NCBI RefSeq assembly: GCF_024721175.1
Contig: NZ_CP099399.1
Coordinates: 1,984,001-2,048,000 of the forward strand
Length of the DNA: 64,000 nt
Source: Rhizobium sp. Pop5
GTDB taxonomy: Bacteria > Pseudomonadota > Alphaproteobacteria > Rhizobiales > Rhizobiaceae
Reading direction: 5' to 3'
Shown here: piece after piece, positions 56,086-64,000 of the stretch
Position numbering within the stretch: the stretch's first letter is position 1
Layout of the letters: each line of letters starts with the position of its first letter
Position numbers and translations under genes: made by a program
The notes under the pieces: model-generated
The model's database searches: none
What the model was told of the DNA's origin: nothing
What the model saw: the letters and a program-made list of their open reading frames with translations, nothing else

Positions 56086-57219
56086 ATGGAACAGCAACTG
56101 TCGGAAATCATCGGATCTATTTATGATTGCGTGGCCCGGGAGGATGCCTGGCCGAATGCTCTGCGTCTGATCAACAGGCAGGTGAACGGTTTTCTCACGA
56201 CGCTTGCCGTCTTCGACACCACGACCCGTTCCGCGCGGCTGGCTCAGATCGCCTGCGACGACGCGGAAGCGGTCCGCGCTCTCGTCGCGCATGCGAAGGA
56301 CGTCCCGTTCTTCCACCTCCTCCACCGAATGGAGATCGATCAGCCGGATACGCTGGAGCGGATGTTTTCCCTCTACGGGGCCGATGGCGAAACCGTCTGG
56401 AAGAGCGGCGCGCTATACCAGAACTTTCATGCCAGATACGGGGTATTGAATTCGATCGACATGGCCGTGCTGAAGCGCCCCACCCGCGTCGGAACCATCA
56501 ATATTTCGGTGCAATACGAACCGAGCGAACGGCGCGTTTTCGACATCGTCGGGCTGCTCGGCCCGCATATCCGCCGTGCCGTGACGATCCACGACATGTT
56601 CGAAATGGAGCGTGCAGAAGCCGCGGTCCTCCGGGAAGTCATCGACGCTCTCGAGCATGCGGTCTTCATCGTCGCCGAAGACATGACGATCCTCTTCGCC
56701 AACGATGCCGCCGAAGCACGGCTGCGCGAGCAGGAGGTGGTCCACGCGCTTTCCGGTAGGCTCGCCACTCGCTATGCCTATGCGGGCGCCGCCCTTTCCA
56801 ACGCCGTGGCGCTTGGCGCGCGCGACGAAATCAGCCTCGCGGCCGCTGGCATCGACGTTCCCCTTGCTTCAGCCGAGCGGCCGGCCGTCGCCCACGTTCT
56901 GCCTCTGCAGCGGCGCGCCGAAAAAGGACGCTTCGAAAGCCGGGCAGCCGCGGCGATCTTCCTCGCCGCGGCTGGAACGGTGATCCAATCAGCCGTCGAA
57001 GCCATCGCCGCGCTGTTTGCCCTGACGCCTGCCGAACGGCGCGTCGTCGGCTATGTCTCCGAAGGCATGACGCGATCCGAGATTGCAAATGCGCAGGGTG
57101 TCGCCGACGGCACCGTGAAATCCCAGCTCGCCGCCATCTACGACAAGACGGGAGCAGAGGACCAGCGCAGCCTGCAGCAGTTGGTCCGCGACCTGAGCCC
57201 ACCCGTCAGGCGCCCGTAA
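56086..57219 (+). CDS. LuxR-type HTH regulator
   Basis: This 377-residue protein has a C-terminal LuxR/GerE HTH at about 312-368 (LTPAERRVVGYVSEGMTRSE, then IANAQGVADGTVKSQLAAIY). The long N-terminal region is not AHL-binding-like and may sense another ligand; a PAS-like stretch occurs about 185-240. AGGAT precedes the start. It is divergent from the exported-protein gene. Confidence 0.82.
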   Translation: MEQQLSEIIGSIYDCVAREDAWPNALRLINRQVNGFLTTLAVFDTTTRSARLAQIACDDAEAVRALVAHAKDVPFFHLLHRMEIDQPDTLERMFSLYGADGETVWKSGALYQNFHARYGVLNSIDMAVLKRPTRVGTINISVQYEPSERRVFDIVGLLGPHIRRAVTIHDMFEMERAEAAVLREVIDALEHAVFIVAEDMTILFANDAAEARLREQEVVHALSGRLATRYAYAGAALSNAVALGARDEISLAAAGIDVPLASAERPAVAHVLPLQRRAEKGRFESRAAAAIFLAAAGTVIQSAVEAIAALFALTPAERRVVGYVSEGMTRSEIANAQGVADGTVKSQLAAIYDKTGAEDQRSLQQLVRDLSPPVRRP

Positions 57220-57230
57220 CCTCCAGTCGC

Positions 57231-58001
57231 TCACATCCTGACCGTCATTCCGCCGTCGACGGTCAGCACGTGGCCGTTGACGAAAGAGGCCGCACGGCTT
57301 GCGAGAAACAGCGCCGCGCCGGCGATCTCGTCAGGGCGTCCCCAGCGCTGAACCGGAATGCGCTGGCGCACGAAGGGCATCAGTTCCTCGTTCTCAGCCA
57401 TCGCAGCGTTCGTCTCGGTGGCGAACCAGCCGGGCGCAATCGCGTTGCTGGTGATGCCATGCGGGCCGAATTCGACCGCCATGCCCCGCATCAGGCCGGT
57501 CAGCCCCTGCTTGGCCGCCGGATAGACGCAGTCACCGGGCATTGCGACTTGGCCGCTGATTGAGGTCACCGCAATCAGACGGCCGTAATTGCGCCGCTTC
57601 ATCAGCACGGCCGCGTCGCGCGAAAGCGTCATCGCGGCGGCGAGATCGGTGCGCAGCAACTCGATGATGGCATCGTCGTCGAATTCGGCCAGCGGCCGCC
57701 TGTCGCGGACGCCGACATTGTTGATCAAAATATCCAGGCGACCATGACGCCTTTCGATATCGGCCATGACAGCACGCTGGGCCTCGCGATCGGCGACGTC
57801 GAACACCGCAGCCTCGGCCGTACCGCCTGCGGCGCGAATGGTCCTTACGGCATCCTCCAGCGTTGCGGCCGTGCGTCCGCTCACGACGACATGCGCGCCG
57901 GCTTCTGCCAGGGCGCGTGCCATCTCGAAGCCCAGACCACGACCGCCGCCGGTCACCAGCGCCACCTGATCCGCTAGGGAAAATCTGTCCAATATGCTCA
58001 T
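57231..58001 (-). CDS. Classical short-chain dehydrogenase/reductase
   Basis: This is a 256-residue SDR. Cofactor motif VTGGGRGLGFEMARAL, NNVG, catalytic Ser in VTSISGQ, and Tyr/Lys in YPAAKQGL are all present. ATG 58001 has GAG eight bases upstream; 58007 is an alternative. It converges with the LuxR-type gene. Substrate unknown. Confidence 0.88.
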   Translation of the reverse strand: MSILDRFSLADQVALVTGGGRGLGFEMARALAEAGAHVVVSGRTAATLEDAVRTIRAAGGTAEAAVFDVADREAQRAVMADIERRHGRLDILINNVGVRDRRPLAEFDDDAIIELLRTDLAAAMTLSRDAAVLMKRRNYGRLIAVTSISGQVAMPGDCVYPAAKQGLTGLMRGMAVEFGPHGITSNAIAPGWFATETNAAMAENEELMPFVRQRIPVQRWGRPDEIAGAALFLASRAASFVNGHVLTVDGGMTVRM

Positions 58002-58179
58002 GGTCATCGCTCTCAACCGGGTCTGACTCGACAATTAATGGACTCAGTCAACTAATTTGACAAGTGCGCAACCGCAGTCGGTAAACACCAGTTCCCTGCT
58101 TCGAGCATCACTTCTTTCAAAAGACCCACTCCTTCATTCCTGTGCTTGTCACAGGAATCCTGTGTATTGGAACTGTGGT

Positions 58180-58318
58180 AGAAGGGTTGCGGGCGGAAAG
58201 CCGTCGGAATCCTGGTCGTGAGAGACCGTTTGCTGGCTCTTGGTCCTCCGCCCGCTTTCGATATCCCAACCTGAACAGTTGATAGAGGCCGTTGCCGCGG
58301 ACCTCGTAGCACAGGATG
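58180..58318 (+). ncRNA. Predicted bridge RNA of the IS110 element
   Basis: The left noncoding end folds into two loops. Loop 1 has outer stem GCGGGCGGA/TCCGCCCGC (58189-58197 with 58247-58255) and terminal stem GGTC/GACC. Between them GGAATCC (58206-58212) copies the left target flank, and GCTGG (58232-58236) is complementary to the right flank CCAGC. Loop 2 has ACAGTTG (58275-58281), copying the element's right end, and CACAGG (58310-58315), complementary to CCTGTG at its left end. These are the expected target and donor guides. Confidence 0.68.
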
Positions 58319-58327
58319 AGGCTTGCC

Positions 58328-59257
58328 ATGGTACACCCTGTTTTCATCGGATGCGACGTCTCCAAGGCGCATCTGGATCTTTTCGACGCTCAGACGCAGA
58401 AGCATATCCGCATCGACAACACGCCTGTTTCCATTGCTGGCTGGCTTGCAACCCTGGAGGGACGCGATGTCACTGTCGTTCTGGAGGCGACCGGACGTTA
58501 CGACAGACTGCTGTGCGTCGCGCTGGAAGAAGCCCAGCGGCCCTATTGCCGGGTCAATCCGGCCAGAGCCCGCGACTTTGCCAAGGCGCTCGGCCTTCTG
58601 GCCAAGACCGATGCGATCGATGCACGGCTGCTGGCGCATATGGGGCAAACGCTCTCTCCGCCGGTCAACGTGCCGCCCGATCCGTTGCACCGGCATCTGG
58701 CCGACCTGCATGGCCGGCGCGATCAGCTGGTGGCCATGCGCCAGCAGGAACGCGTCCGCATTCACAATGCCGATCAAAGCCAGCATGCCAGCATCGAAAG
58801 CCATATCGCCTGGCTCGACGACGAGATCGCCCGCATCGAGAAAGCCTGCCATGAACACGTGCGGGCAGATCAGGACATGAGCGAGCGGAATAAAAGGCTT
58901 CGCTCCATACCAGGCATCGGACCGGTGACGGCCTTCACACTGCTTGCCCATATGCCGGAACTCGGTGGCCGCTCGCCGAAAGCCATGGCCGCACTTGCCG
59001 GCCTTGCGCCCTTCAATGCCGACAGCGGCACCTTGCGTGGCCAGCGTCATATCCGTGGCGGGCGAAAGCGCGTGCGCGACGCGCTCTACATGGCCGCGCT
59101 CGTCGCCTACAGGATGAAGTCGCCTTTCGCCAGGACGGCCCAAACGATGATGGCAAAGGGTAAACCCCTCAAGGTCATCTTCATCGCCATCGCCCGCAAA
59201 ATCCTCGTCACAGCAAACGCTTTGCTCAGGGACAAGACGATGTTTCAGACGACCTGA
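58328..59257 (+). CDS. IS110-family DEDD transposase
   Basis: This 309-residue recombinase has an N-terminal RuvC-like DEDD domain (IGCDVSKAHLDLFD, LEATGRYDR, KTDAIDARLLAHM) and a C-terminal Transposase_20 domain (SIPGIGPVTAFTLLAHMPEL, with the conserved Ser in FNADSGTLRG). No frameshift or stop is seen, so it may be active. ATG 58328 has GAGG seven bases upstream; a start four codons earlier is less likely. Confidence 0.92.
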   Translation: MVHPVFIGCDVSKAHLDLFDAQTQKHIRIDNTPVSIAGWLATLEGRDVTVVLEATGRYDRLLCVALEEAQRPYCRVNPARARDFAKALGLLAKTDAIDARLLAHMGQTLSPPVNVPPDPLHRHLADLHGRRDQLVAMRQQERVRIHNADQSQHASIESHIAWLDDEIARIEKACHEHVRADQDMSERNKRLRSIPGIGPVTAFTLLAHMPELGGRSPKAMAALAGLAPFNADSGTLRGQRHIRGGRKRVRDALYMAALVAYRMKSPFARTAQTMMAKGKPLKVIFIAIARKILVTANALLRDKTMFQTT

Positions 59258-59473
59258 CAATACAGTTGCCAGCCACGGCGCGTCCGCGCCGTGAATGATT
59301 CTTTCCCAAGCAAGGTGTCTCTCGCGCCCAAGGACCTGGGCGCACTGGATTCCTGTGACGAGCACAGGAATGAGGAGGAAAGGTTAGGCGCCTCTGATCA
59401 ACCGTATATACCGTAGGGGACAGCCTTCCAGCCGGCGCAAGACGGGGCGGCAATCCCCCGGCGCATTCCATCC

Positions 59474-60928
59474 CTACTCCAGCAACCCCGCAAGCCAGCG
59501 CGCATCGAGGTGCCGTTCCAATTCCCGAGCGATCTCGTCGAGCGCCTGTTCGACGCTCTCGCGGTAATTCCTCTGCTCGCCCGACAGCCCGAAGCTTTGC
59601 AGCAACCGGGCGCGATAGGCGTCGCTGCCGAAGAGACCGTGCAGGTAGGTGCCCATGATCCGGCCGTCCGCCGACACCGCCCCGTCGGGCGCGCCGTCAA
59701 CGATCGCCGAAGGCCTGACGCAATCAAGGCCGCGGGTGATGCCGAGATGGATCTGGTAGCCGATAAGCGGCGCGTCGTATTCAGTCGAGCGTGCTTGGCT
59801 GTTGCGCACGGTCTTCTCAGGCGCCATCTCGGTTTCGACGTCGAGAAGCCCAAGCCCCGGCGTCTCCAAGGTGCCGCCCTCTATGCCGAGCGGGTCATGG
59901 ACCATACGGCCGAGCATCTGGTAGCCACCGCAGATGCCGATCACCCGGCCGCCGCGCCTGACATGCATATGAAGATCGCGGTCCCAGCCCTCCGCCCTGA
60001 AGTCGGCGAGATCCGATATCGTCGATTTCGAGCCGGGAAGGACGACGAGGCCCGCATCGGCGGGCAGCCGCTCGCCCGATCGCACGAAGACCAGCTCGAC
60101 ATCCGGCTCGGCCCGCAACGGATCGAGATCGTCGAAATTGGCGATGCGCGGCAGCACCGGCACGGCGATCTTCAGCGCGCCGGCCCCGCCCCTGGCCAGC
60201 CGTTCGAGCACGACCGAATCCTCGGCCGGCAGCCGCGCGGCACCCGATAGCCAGGGCACGACCCCGAAGCACGGCCAGCCGGTGAAGCCTTCGACGGCGC
60301 GGATGCCGTCGTCAAACAGCGAAACATCGCCGCGGAACTTGTTGATGATATAGCCCGAAATCATCGCCCGATCCTCCTCGCCGAGGATCGCATGCGTGCC
60401 GACCAGCGAAGCGATAACGCCGCCGCGGTCGATATCGCCGACGAGCACGACCGGCACGCCGGCACGCGTCGCAAAGCCCATATTGGCGATATCGCCGGCT
60501 CTCAGATTGATTTCGGCCGGCGATCCGGCGCCCTCGACGATAACGAGATCGGCGCCGTCGGCCACTTTTTCGAAGCTTTCGAGCACCGCGCCGATCAATT
60601 CGGGTTTCAGCCGCTGATAATCCCGCCCCTTGGCCTGGCCGAACACCCTGCCCTGCACGACGATCTGACTGCCGTTTTCCGACTGTGGCTTGAGCAGCAC
60701 CGGGTTCATGTGCACCGAGGATGGCGCGCGCGCCGCCAGCGACTGCAGCCACTGTGCCCGGCCGATCTCGCCGCCGTCGTCGGCGACCGCGGCATTGTTC
60801 GACATGTTCTGCGGCTTGAACGGTCGCACCTTGAGCCCGCGATTGGCCGCCAGCCGGCAGAGGCCCGCCACCAGCACCGTCTTGCCGACATCCGAGCCGG
60901 TTCCCTGCAGCATGATCGCTTTTGCCAT
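59474..60928 (-). CDS. cobQ: Cobyric acid synthase CobQ
   Basis: This 484-residue glutamine-dependent amidase adds four amide groups to adenosylcobyrinic a,c-diamide. N-terminal P-loop-like MLQGTGSDVGKTVLVAGLCR and a C-terminal GATase domain with Cys in IGICGGYQMLGR are present. It is outside the other cob operons and has no riboswitch in the upstream gap. Confidence 0.94.
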   Translation of the reverse strand: MAKAIMLQGTGSDVGKTVLVAGLCRLAANRGLKVRPFKPQNMSNNAAVADDGGEIGRAQWLQSLAARAPSSVHMNPVLLKPQSENGSQIVVQGRVFGQAKGRDYQRLKPELIGAVLESFEKVADGADLVIVEGAGSPAEINLRAGDIANMGFATRAGVPVVLVGDIDRGGVIASLVGTHAILGEEDRAMISGYIINKFRGDVSLFDDGIRAVEGFTGWPCFGVVPWLSGAARLPAEDSVVLERLARGGAGALKIAVPVLPRIANFDDLDPLRAEPDVELVFVRSGERLPADAGLVVLPGSKSTISDLADFRAEGWDRDLHMHVRRGGRVIGICGGYQMLGRMVHDPLGIEGGTLETPGLGLLDVETEMAPEKTVRNSQARSTEYDAPLIGYQIHLGITRGLDCVRPSAIVDGAPDGAVSADGRIMGTYLHGLFGSDAYRARLLQSFGLSGEQRNYRESVEQALDEIARELERHLDARWLAGLLE

Positions 60929-61397
60929 GAGCGGCCGCCTTTCCCTGGAGCATCGTGCTTCCGAAAATCAGTTCCGATTTTCGGATCGATGCGCTGGCCC
61001 GAGGCCTACAATGGGCGTCAATACCGGGTCAAGTTCCTGTTGGAAACGCGAAAACCGCGCATGGCCTTGGCTCTGCGCGGTTTGCCGAAAACTCAGGCGT
61101 CTTCGCCCTCAACACGGCGAAGCTCGCTTTCTCCGGTACGCACTACCTGAACCGGAGAAGCAACGGTCGTTCCCGCTGCGACCCCACTGATAACGGCACA
61201 TTCTTACCGGATCGTTAGTGAAGCCTTGCGCAAATGTTAATTTCGGCATTTTTTGATATATCCCGCGAAATTTCTGCCGAAGGCCCGCCTGATATCGCGA
61301 GCAACGTGCATCTCCGCCGGTGGCTGCGTCATCGGTCACACTGACATAAATTATTCGAATTCAATAATTTAGAGACGCAACCAAGAGCAGAAGATGG
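60929..61397. other. Intergenic region with three strong hairpins
   Basis: Between cobQ and the binding-protein gene lie a TTTTCGGA-type repeat (60950-60998) and three hairpins. The hairpins are AAACCGCGCA/TGCGCGGTTT (61052-61083), TTCGCC/GGCGAA (61102-61121) and TTCTCCGG/CCGGAGAA (61129-61159). No ORF is supported. It could encode an RNA, but no terminator T tract defines a strand. Confidence 0.4.
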
Positions 61398-61544
61398 TTG
61401 ATTTCTCCGGGCGAACGGGTAGGCTCTCCGGAAAATGCGCCATTGCTGAACATGGCCTGCGACGGACTGCCGGAACCGCATGGAATAACGAATTTCGAGA
61501 CCCGGCTGCACGTCCGACCTAAGAAGAAAAATTTGGGGATGACG

Positions 61545-62543
61545 ATGAAGACGCTTCTGATTTCGGCCGTCTTTGCCGCGGCTCTTTGGACTGCAGCCGC
61601 GCCGGCCGAGGCCGACGACTGCGGCGAGGTTTCGATCGCCGAGATGAAATGGGCCTCGGCCGGCATTGCCGCGAACTTCGACAAGATCATCCTGGAAAAG
61701 GGCTATGGCTGCTCGGTCACCATCGTCGACGGAGACACGCTTCCGACCTTCGCCTCGATGAACGAGAAAGGCACCCCCGACATTGCCTCGGAATACTGGA
61801 TCAATTCCGTCAGGGCGCTGCTCGATCAGGCTGTCAAAACCGGCCGGCTGGAGCAGGGCGCCGAGATCCTTGCCGACGGCGCCATCGAAGGATGGTGGAT
61901 TCCGAAATTCATCGCTGACGCCAATCCCGACATCCGCTCCGTCGAACATGCGCTGAAGCATCCCGAACTCTTCCCCGCCGAAGACGACCCATCGAAGGGC
62001 GCTGTCTACAATTGCCCGGCCGATTGGAGCTGCCAGATTTCCACTGCCAATCTGTTCAAGGCGCTTGGAGGCGAAAGGAACGGCTTCGAGCTGGTCGATA
62101 CCGGCAGCCCGAAAGGGCTCGATGCGTCGATCGCCCGCGCCTTCGAAAACAAGGTCGGCTGGCTCGGCTATTACTGGGCGCCGACTGCCATCCTCGGCAA
62201 ATACGACATGACGCGGCTGAGCTTCGGCGTCGCCCACGACAAGGCCGAATGGGACCGCTGCACCGCCGTTGCCGGCTGCCTCAGGCCGGAGGTCAACTCT
62301 TACCCGGTCTCGCGCGCCTTCACGCTGATGACCAGGTCCTTTGCCAGCCGCGACGACCCTGTCACCACCTATCTCAGAACCCGCAAATGGGACAACGCGA
62401 CGATCAACGAGGTGCTCGCCTGGCAGGACGAAAATCGCGAAAGCAACGCGGATGCCGCGATGCATTTCCTGCGCAATTACGAGAGCCTGTGGACGAAATG
62501 GGTGCCGGCCGATGTAGCCGAGAAGGTGAAGGCGAGCTTATAA
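61545..62543 (+). CDS. Periplasmic betaine/choline-type substrate-binding protein (OpuAC family)
   Basis: This 332-residue protein has a signal peptide ending AAPAEA. The mature part is OpuAC-like (GEVSIAEMKWASAGIAANFD, WWIPKF, VGWLGYYWAPTA), with Trp/Tyr residues suited to quaternary-amine binding. ATG 61545 is taken; 61539 is also in frame. No permease or ATPase gene is adjacent, so it is either a solitary receptor or feeds a distant transporter. Confidence 0.82.
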   Translation: MKTLLISAVFAAALWTAAAPAEADDCGEVSIAEMKWASAGIAANFDKIILEKGYGCSVTIVDGDTLPTFASMNEKGTPDIASEYWINSVRALLDQAVKTGRLEQGAEILADGAIEGWWIPKFIADANPDIRSVEHALKHPELFPAEDDPSKGAVYNCPADWSCQISTANLFKALGGERNGFELVDTGSPKGLDASIARAFENKVGWLGYYWAPTAILGKYDMTRLSFGVAHDKAEWDRCTAVAGCLRPEVNSYPVSRAFTLMTRSFASRDDPVTTYLRTRKWDNATINEVLAWQDENRESNADAAMHFLRNYESLWTKWVPADVAEKVKASL

Positions 62544-62576
62544 CGGCGGGAACGATCAACGACCGGGCGATTCGAG

Positions 62577-62927
62577 ATGACTGGCAACATTCCCTTTCCC
62601 GACCGCGATACCGTCGCGGAAAAGCTCGCCGCGCTGTCGGATGCCGACAAGTCCTATCTGATGCTGCTCATGGAGAACGTCGCCCAGGACGACAATCTGC
62701 TCGACGGCCTGCGCCGCCACCTCGATCTTGCCGTCGAATCGCGCTTCCTGAACTCGCTGAAACTTGAAAATCTTGGAATGTGGCTCGGGACCGAGGCGCC
62801 GGACCGGCTGCAGATCCGGCTGATGGAAACCGCCCGCTCCAGCCAGCATCCCGCATACCAAGCCTTCCGGACCGGCCTCAGCCGATCCGGCGGCCTCGAA
62901 AAAGCATATCCCCCGGCCACTCGATAG
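62577..62927 (+). CDS. Small protein of unknown function
   Basis: This is a 116-residue acidic, helical protein (MTGNIPFPDRDTVAEKLAAL) without signal peptide or recognised motif. It starts 33 bases after the binding-protein gene on the same strand and is probably cotranscribed. Confidence 0.6.
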   Translation: MTGNIPFPDRDTVAEKLAALSDADKSYLMLLMENVAQDDNLLDGLRRHLDLAVESRFLNSLKLENLGMWLGTEAPDRLQIRLMETARSSQHPAYQAFRTGLSRSGGLEKAYPPATR

Positions 62928-62991
62928 AGTGGTCCGCCCCCTCGTCATCAGATAGGAAGATTCGGCTCAGCCCGGCAAACCTGGCACCCGC

Positions 62992-63147
62992 TCACTTCTT
63001 AGCGGCGTGGCCCACCGTGCGACCGGCATCCTGGGTGGCGTTGACGGCGTTCGCCGTATCCTTTCCCATGCCGCGGATCGTGTTGCCGCAGGAAGAAAGA
63101 GCAAGAAGAACCATGAAGGCTGCGGCAATTTTGGCCGTTGTCGACAT
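62992..63147 (-). CDS. Entericidin-like small lipoprotein
   Basis: This is a 51-residue lipoprotein. A signal peptide with lipobox LSSC is followed by GNTIRGMGKDTANAVNATQD, then GRTVGHAAKK, the entericidin A/B pattern. AAGGA lies before ATG 63147. Such proteins are small membrane-associated stress peptides; toxin-antidote function in rhizobia is unproven. Confidence 0.83.
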   Translation of the reverse strand: MSTTAKIAAAFMVLLALSSCGNTIRGMGKDTANAVNATQDAGRTVGHAAKK

Positions 63148-63246
63148 TTCGAATATCCTTGTTTGAAATCAACCCCGAACGACAGTCATGCCGTCCGCGT
63201 CCATAACGCACAAGGGAACAAAAAGTTCAGCGGTTCAAATACATCC

Positions 63247-64000
63247 TCAGGCAGCGACCGCCTTTGCCCGCTCGGCAAAGGCGCCTCGAATGCTGTCGGC
63301 CACCGTCTCGATCGGTCCCGACATCTGCGAGGCGGTCAGCAGGCGGATATCGAAGGAGCCGAGCTCCGGCAGCCCTTCCTGCAGGCCGAGGATCGCCATG
63401 TCCTCGCTGACATAGGAGAGCGGCAGCGGCGCGATGGCGAGATCGGAAAGCACGGCGGCGCGCTGCGCCATCGTGTGTCCGCTGAGATAGGCGACGCGAT
63501 AAGGCCGCTTGTTGCGTTCGAGCTGCGACAGCGCCTCCTGGCGCCAGATGCAGCCGTCTTCCCAGATCGAGATCGGCAACGGGTCACGGCGGTGTGCCGA
63601 TCCGCATCGCGCACCGGCCCAGACCAGCCGCTCGCGGAACACCACCTCGCCGCCGGTCGGGAACGGCCGCGTCGCGCAGTTGATCAGCGCCAGGTCGAGC
63701 CGCTGCTCCTCCATGCGCTTCTTCAACCCGACGCTCATGTCGATCGTCACGTCGACCATGATGCCGGGATAGCTTTCGGCAAAGCTCTTCAGGATTCTCG
63801 GCAGCAGCCGCTCGCCGATATCCTCCGGCGCGCCGAGCCGGACGACGCCGGTCAGTTCGGGCATGATGAAGCGCGACACCGCCTCATTCGACAGCGCCAG
63901 GATATTGCGGGCATAGGAGAGCAGCATCTCGCCGTGGCGCGTCAGCGTCACCGAGCGGGCGTCGCGCAAGAACAGCGTCGCGCCGAGCTGCTCCTCGAGC
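63247..64000 (-). CDS. LysR-family regulator, N-terminus cut by window edge
   Basis: The frame is open to the end of the window. The visible part is the end of the HTH region (LEEQLGATLFLRDARSVTLT) and a complete effector domain (GVVRLGAPEDIGERLLPRIL onward). The start and most of the winged helix lie outside. Target unknown. Confidence 0.87.
   Translation of the reverse strand, partial: LEEQLGATLFLRDARSVTLTRHGEMLLSYARNILALSNEAVSRFIMPELTGVVRLGAPEDIGERLLPRILKSFAESYPGIMVDVTIDMSVGLKKRMEEQRLDLALINCATRPFPTGGEVVFRERLVWAGARCGSAHRRDPLPISIWEDGCIWRQEALSQLERNKRPYRVAYLSGHTMAQRAAVLSDLAIAPLPLSYVSEDMAILGLQEGLPELGSFDIRLLTASQMSGPIETVADSIRGAFAERAKAVAA

Larger units (their letters stand above)
58161..59270 (+). 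mobile_element. IS110-family insertion sequence
   Basis: The element is about 1110 bp between two CC dinucleotides (58159-58160 and 59269-59270), with no target duplication beyond that shared CC. Seven-base subterminal inverted repeats TGTATTG (58163-58169) and CAATACA (59258-59264) are seen. One transposase ORF on the plus strand and a 167-base 5' noncoding region are present, as in the IS110 subgroup. It sits inside a dispersed repeat. Confidence 0.88.
58131..59375. repeat. Dispersed palindromic repeat split by the IS110 element
   Basis: The left arm CATTCCTGTGCTTGTCACAG (then GAATCC, to 58160) and the remainder (from 59269, CCAGCCACGGCGCGTCCGCG, to the outer arm ending near 59375) together match the inverted orientation of the intact copy at 13695-13828. 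The IS lies precisely between. Confidence 0.88.

Noticed and set aside
58052..59365. 437-codon minus-strand frame over the IS element
   Set aside because: Shadow of the transposase on the other strand; includes repeat sequence.

Overview
The window looks like a chromosomal segment of a Rhizobium species of the etli/leguminosarum type. The evidence is: a complete acpXL-fabZXL-fabF2XL-fabF1XL-adhXL-lpxXL cluster for the very-long-chain fatty acid of rhizobial lipid A; a four-cysteine fnrN regulator behind two TTGA-N6-TCAA anaeroboxes; the aerobic (CobN-type) cobalamin pathway; high-GC codon use; and several families of rhizobial intergenic palindromic repeats. I saw no rRNA, tRNA, CRISPR array or prophage.

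Layout. 1-5733: an edge-truncated Bcr/CflA-type drug exporter (minus strand) behind a leader peptide and attenuator; a small EamA/DMT protein; a LysR remnant; a LysR regulator convergent with an atypical SDR protein; and an ABC-2 exporter pair. 5734-6222: a likely small RNA gene with its own terminator. 6223-19749: a carbohydrate locus with GH43, aldo/keto reductase, Gfo/Idh oxidoreductase, sugar isomerase, GH2 beta-mannosidase, and a four-gene CUT1 ABC importer, facing a divergent LacI regulator. 19850-27270: a C39-like protein and a stand-alone D-Ala-D-Ala ligase, a methyltransferase, two GNATs, gnd, an AraC-type regulator, and SRPBCC and VOC proteins. 27396-34326: a PAS protein and the lipid A C28 acyl cluster. 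34327-35874: fnrN, an L,D-transpeptidase and a zinc-ribbon protein.

36151-51266 is dominated by cobalamin biosynthesis. cobA-cobB-cobC-cobD form a tightly overlapping operon (minus strand). cobE is separate. cobP-cobW-cobN-cobO form a second operon behind a long cobalamin riboswitch. cobQ lies apart at 59474-60928. Between the cob blocks are a nucleoside hydrolase, a TauE/SafE permease, a SnoaL-like protein and an XRE regulator. 51563-63147 carries a divergent ClC protein, a class III nucleotide cyclase, a DUF1127 protein, small stress-type proteins, a LuxR-type regulator, an SDR, an IS110-family element, cobQ, a betaine/choline-type binding protein and an entericidin-like lipoprotein. The window ends inside a LysR gene.

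The most notable observations are these. (1) A leaderless 18-residue peptide and a three-way RNA switch precede the drug exporter. (2) The IS110 element carries what reads as a complete bridge RNA whose guides match both its own ends and the dispersed repeat it interrupts. (3) FabF2XL has lost the ketosynthase cysteine and looks like a chain-length-factor partner of FabF1XL. (4) A palindromic repeat sits in frame inside cobN. (5) Another repeat separates the B12 riboswitch from cobP. All family assignments come from reading translated sequence; no database search was run.
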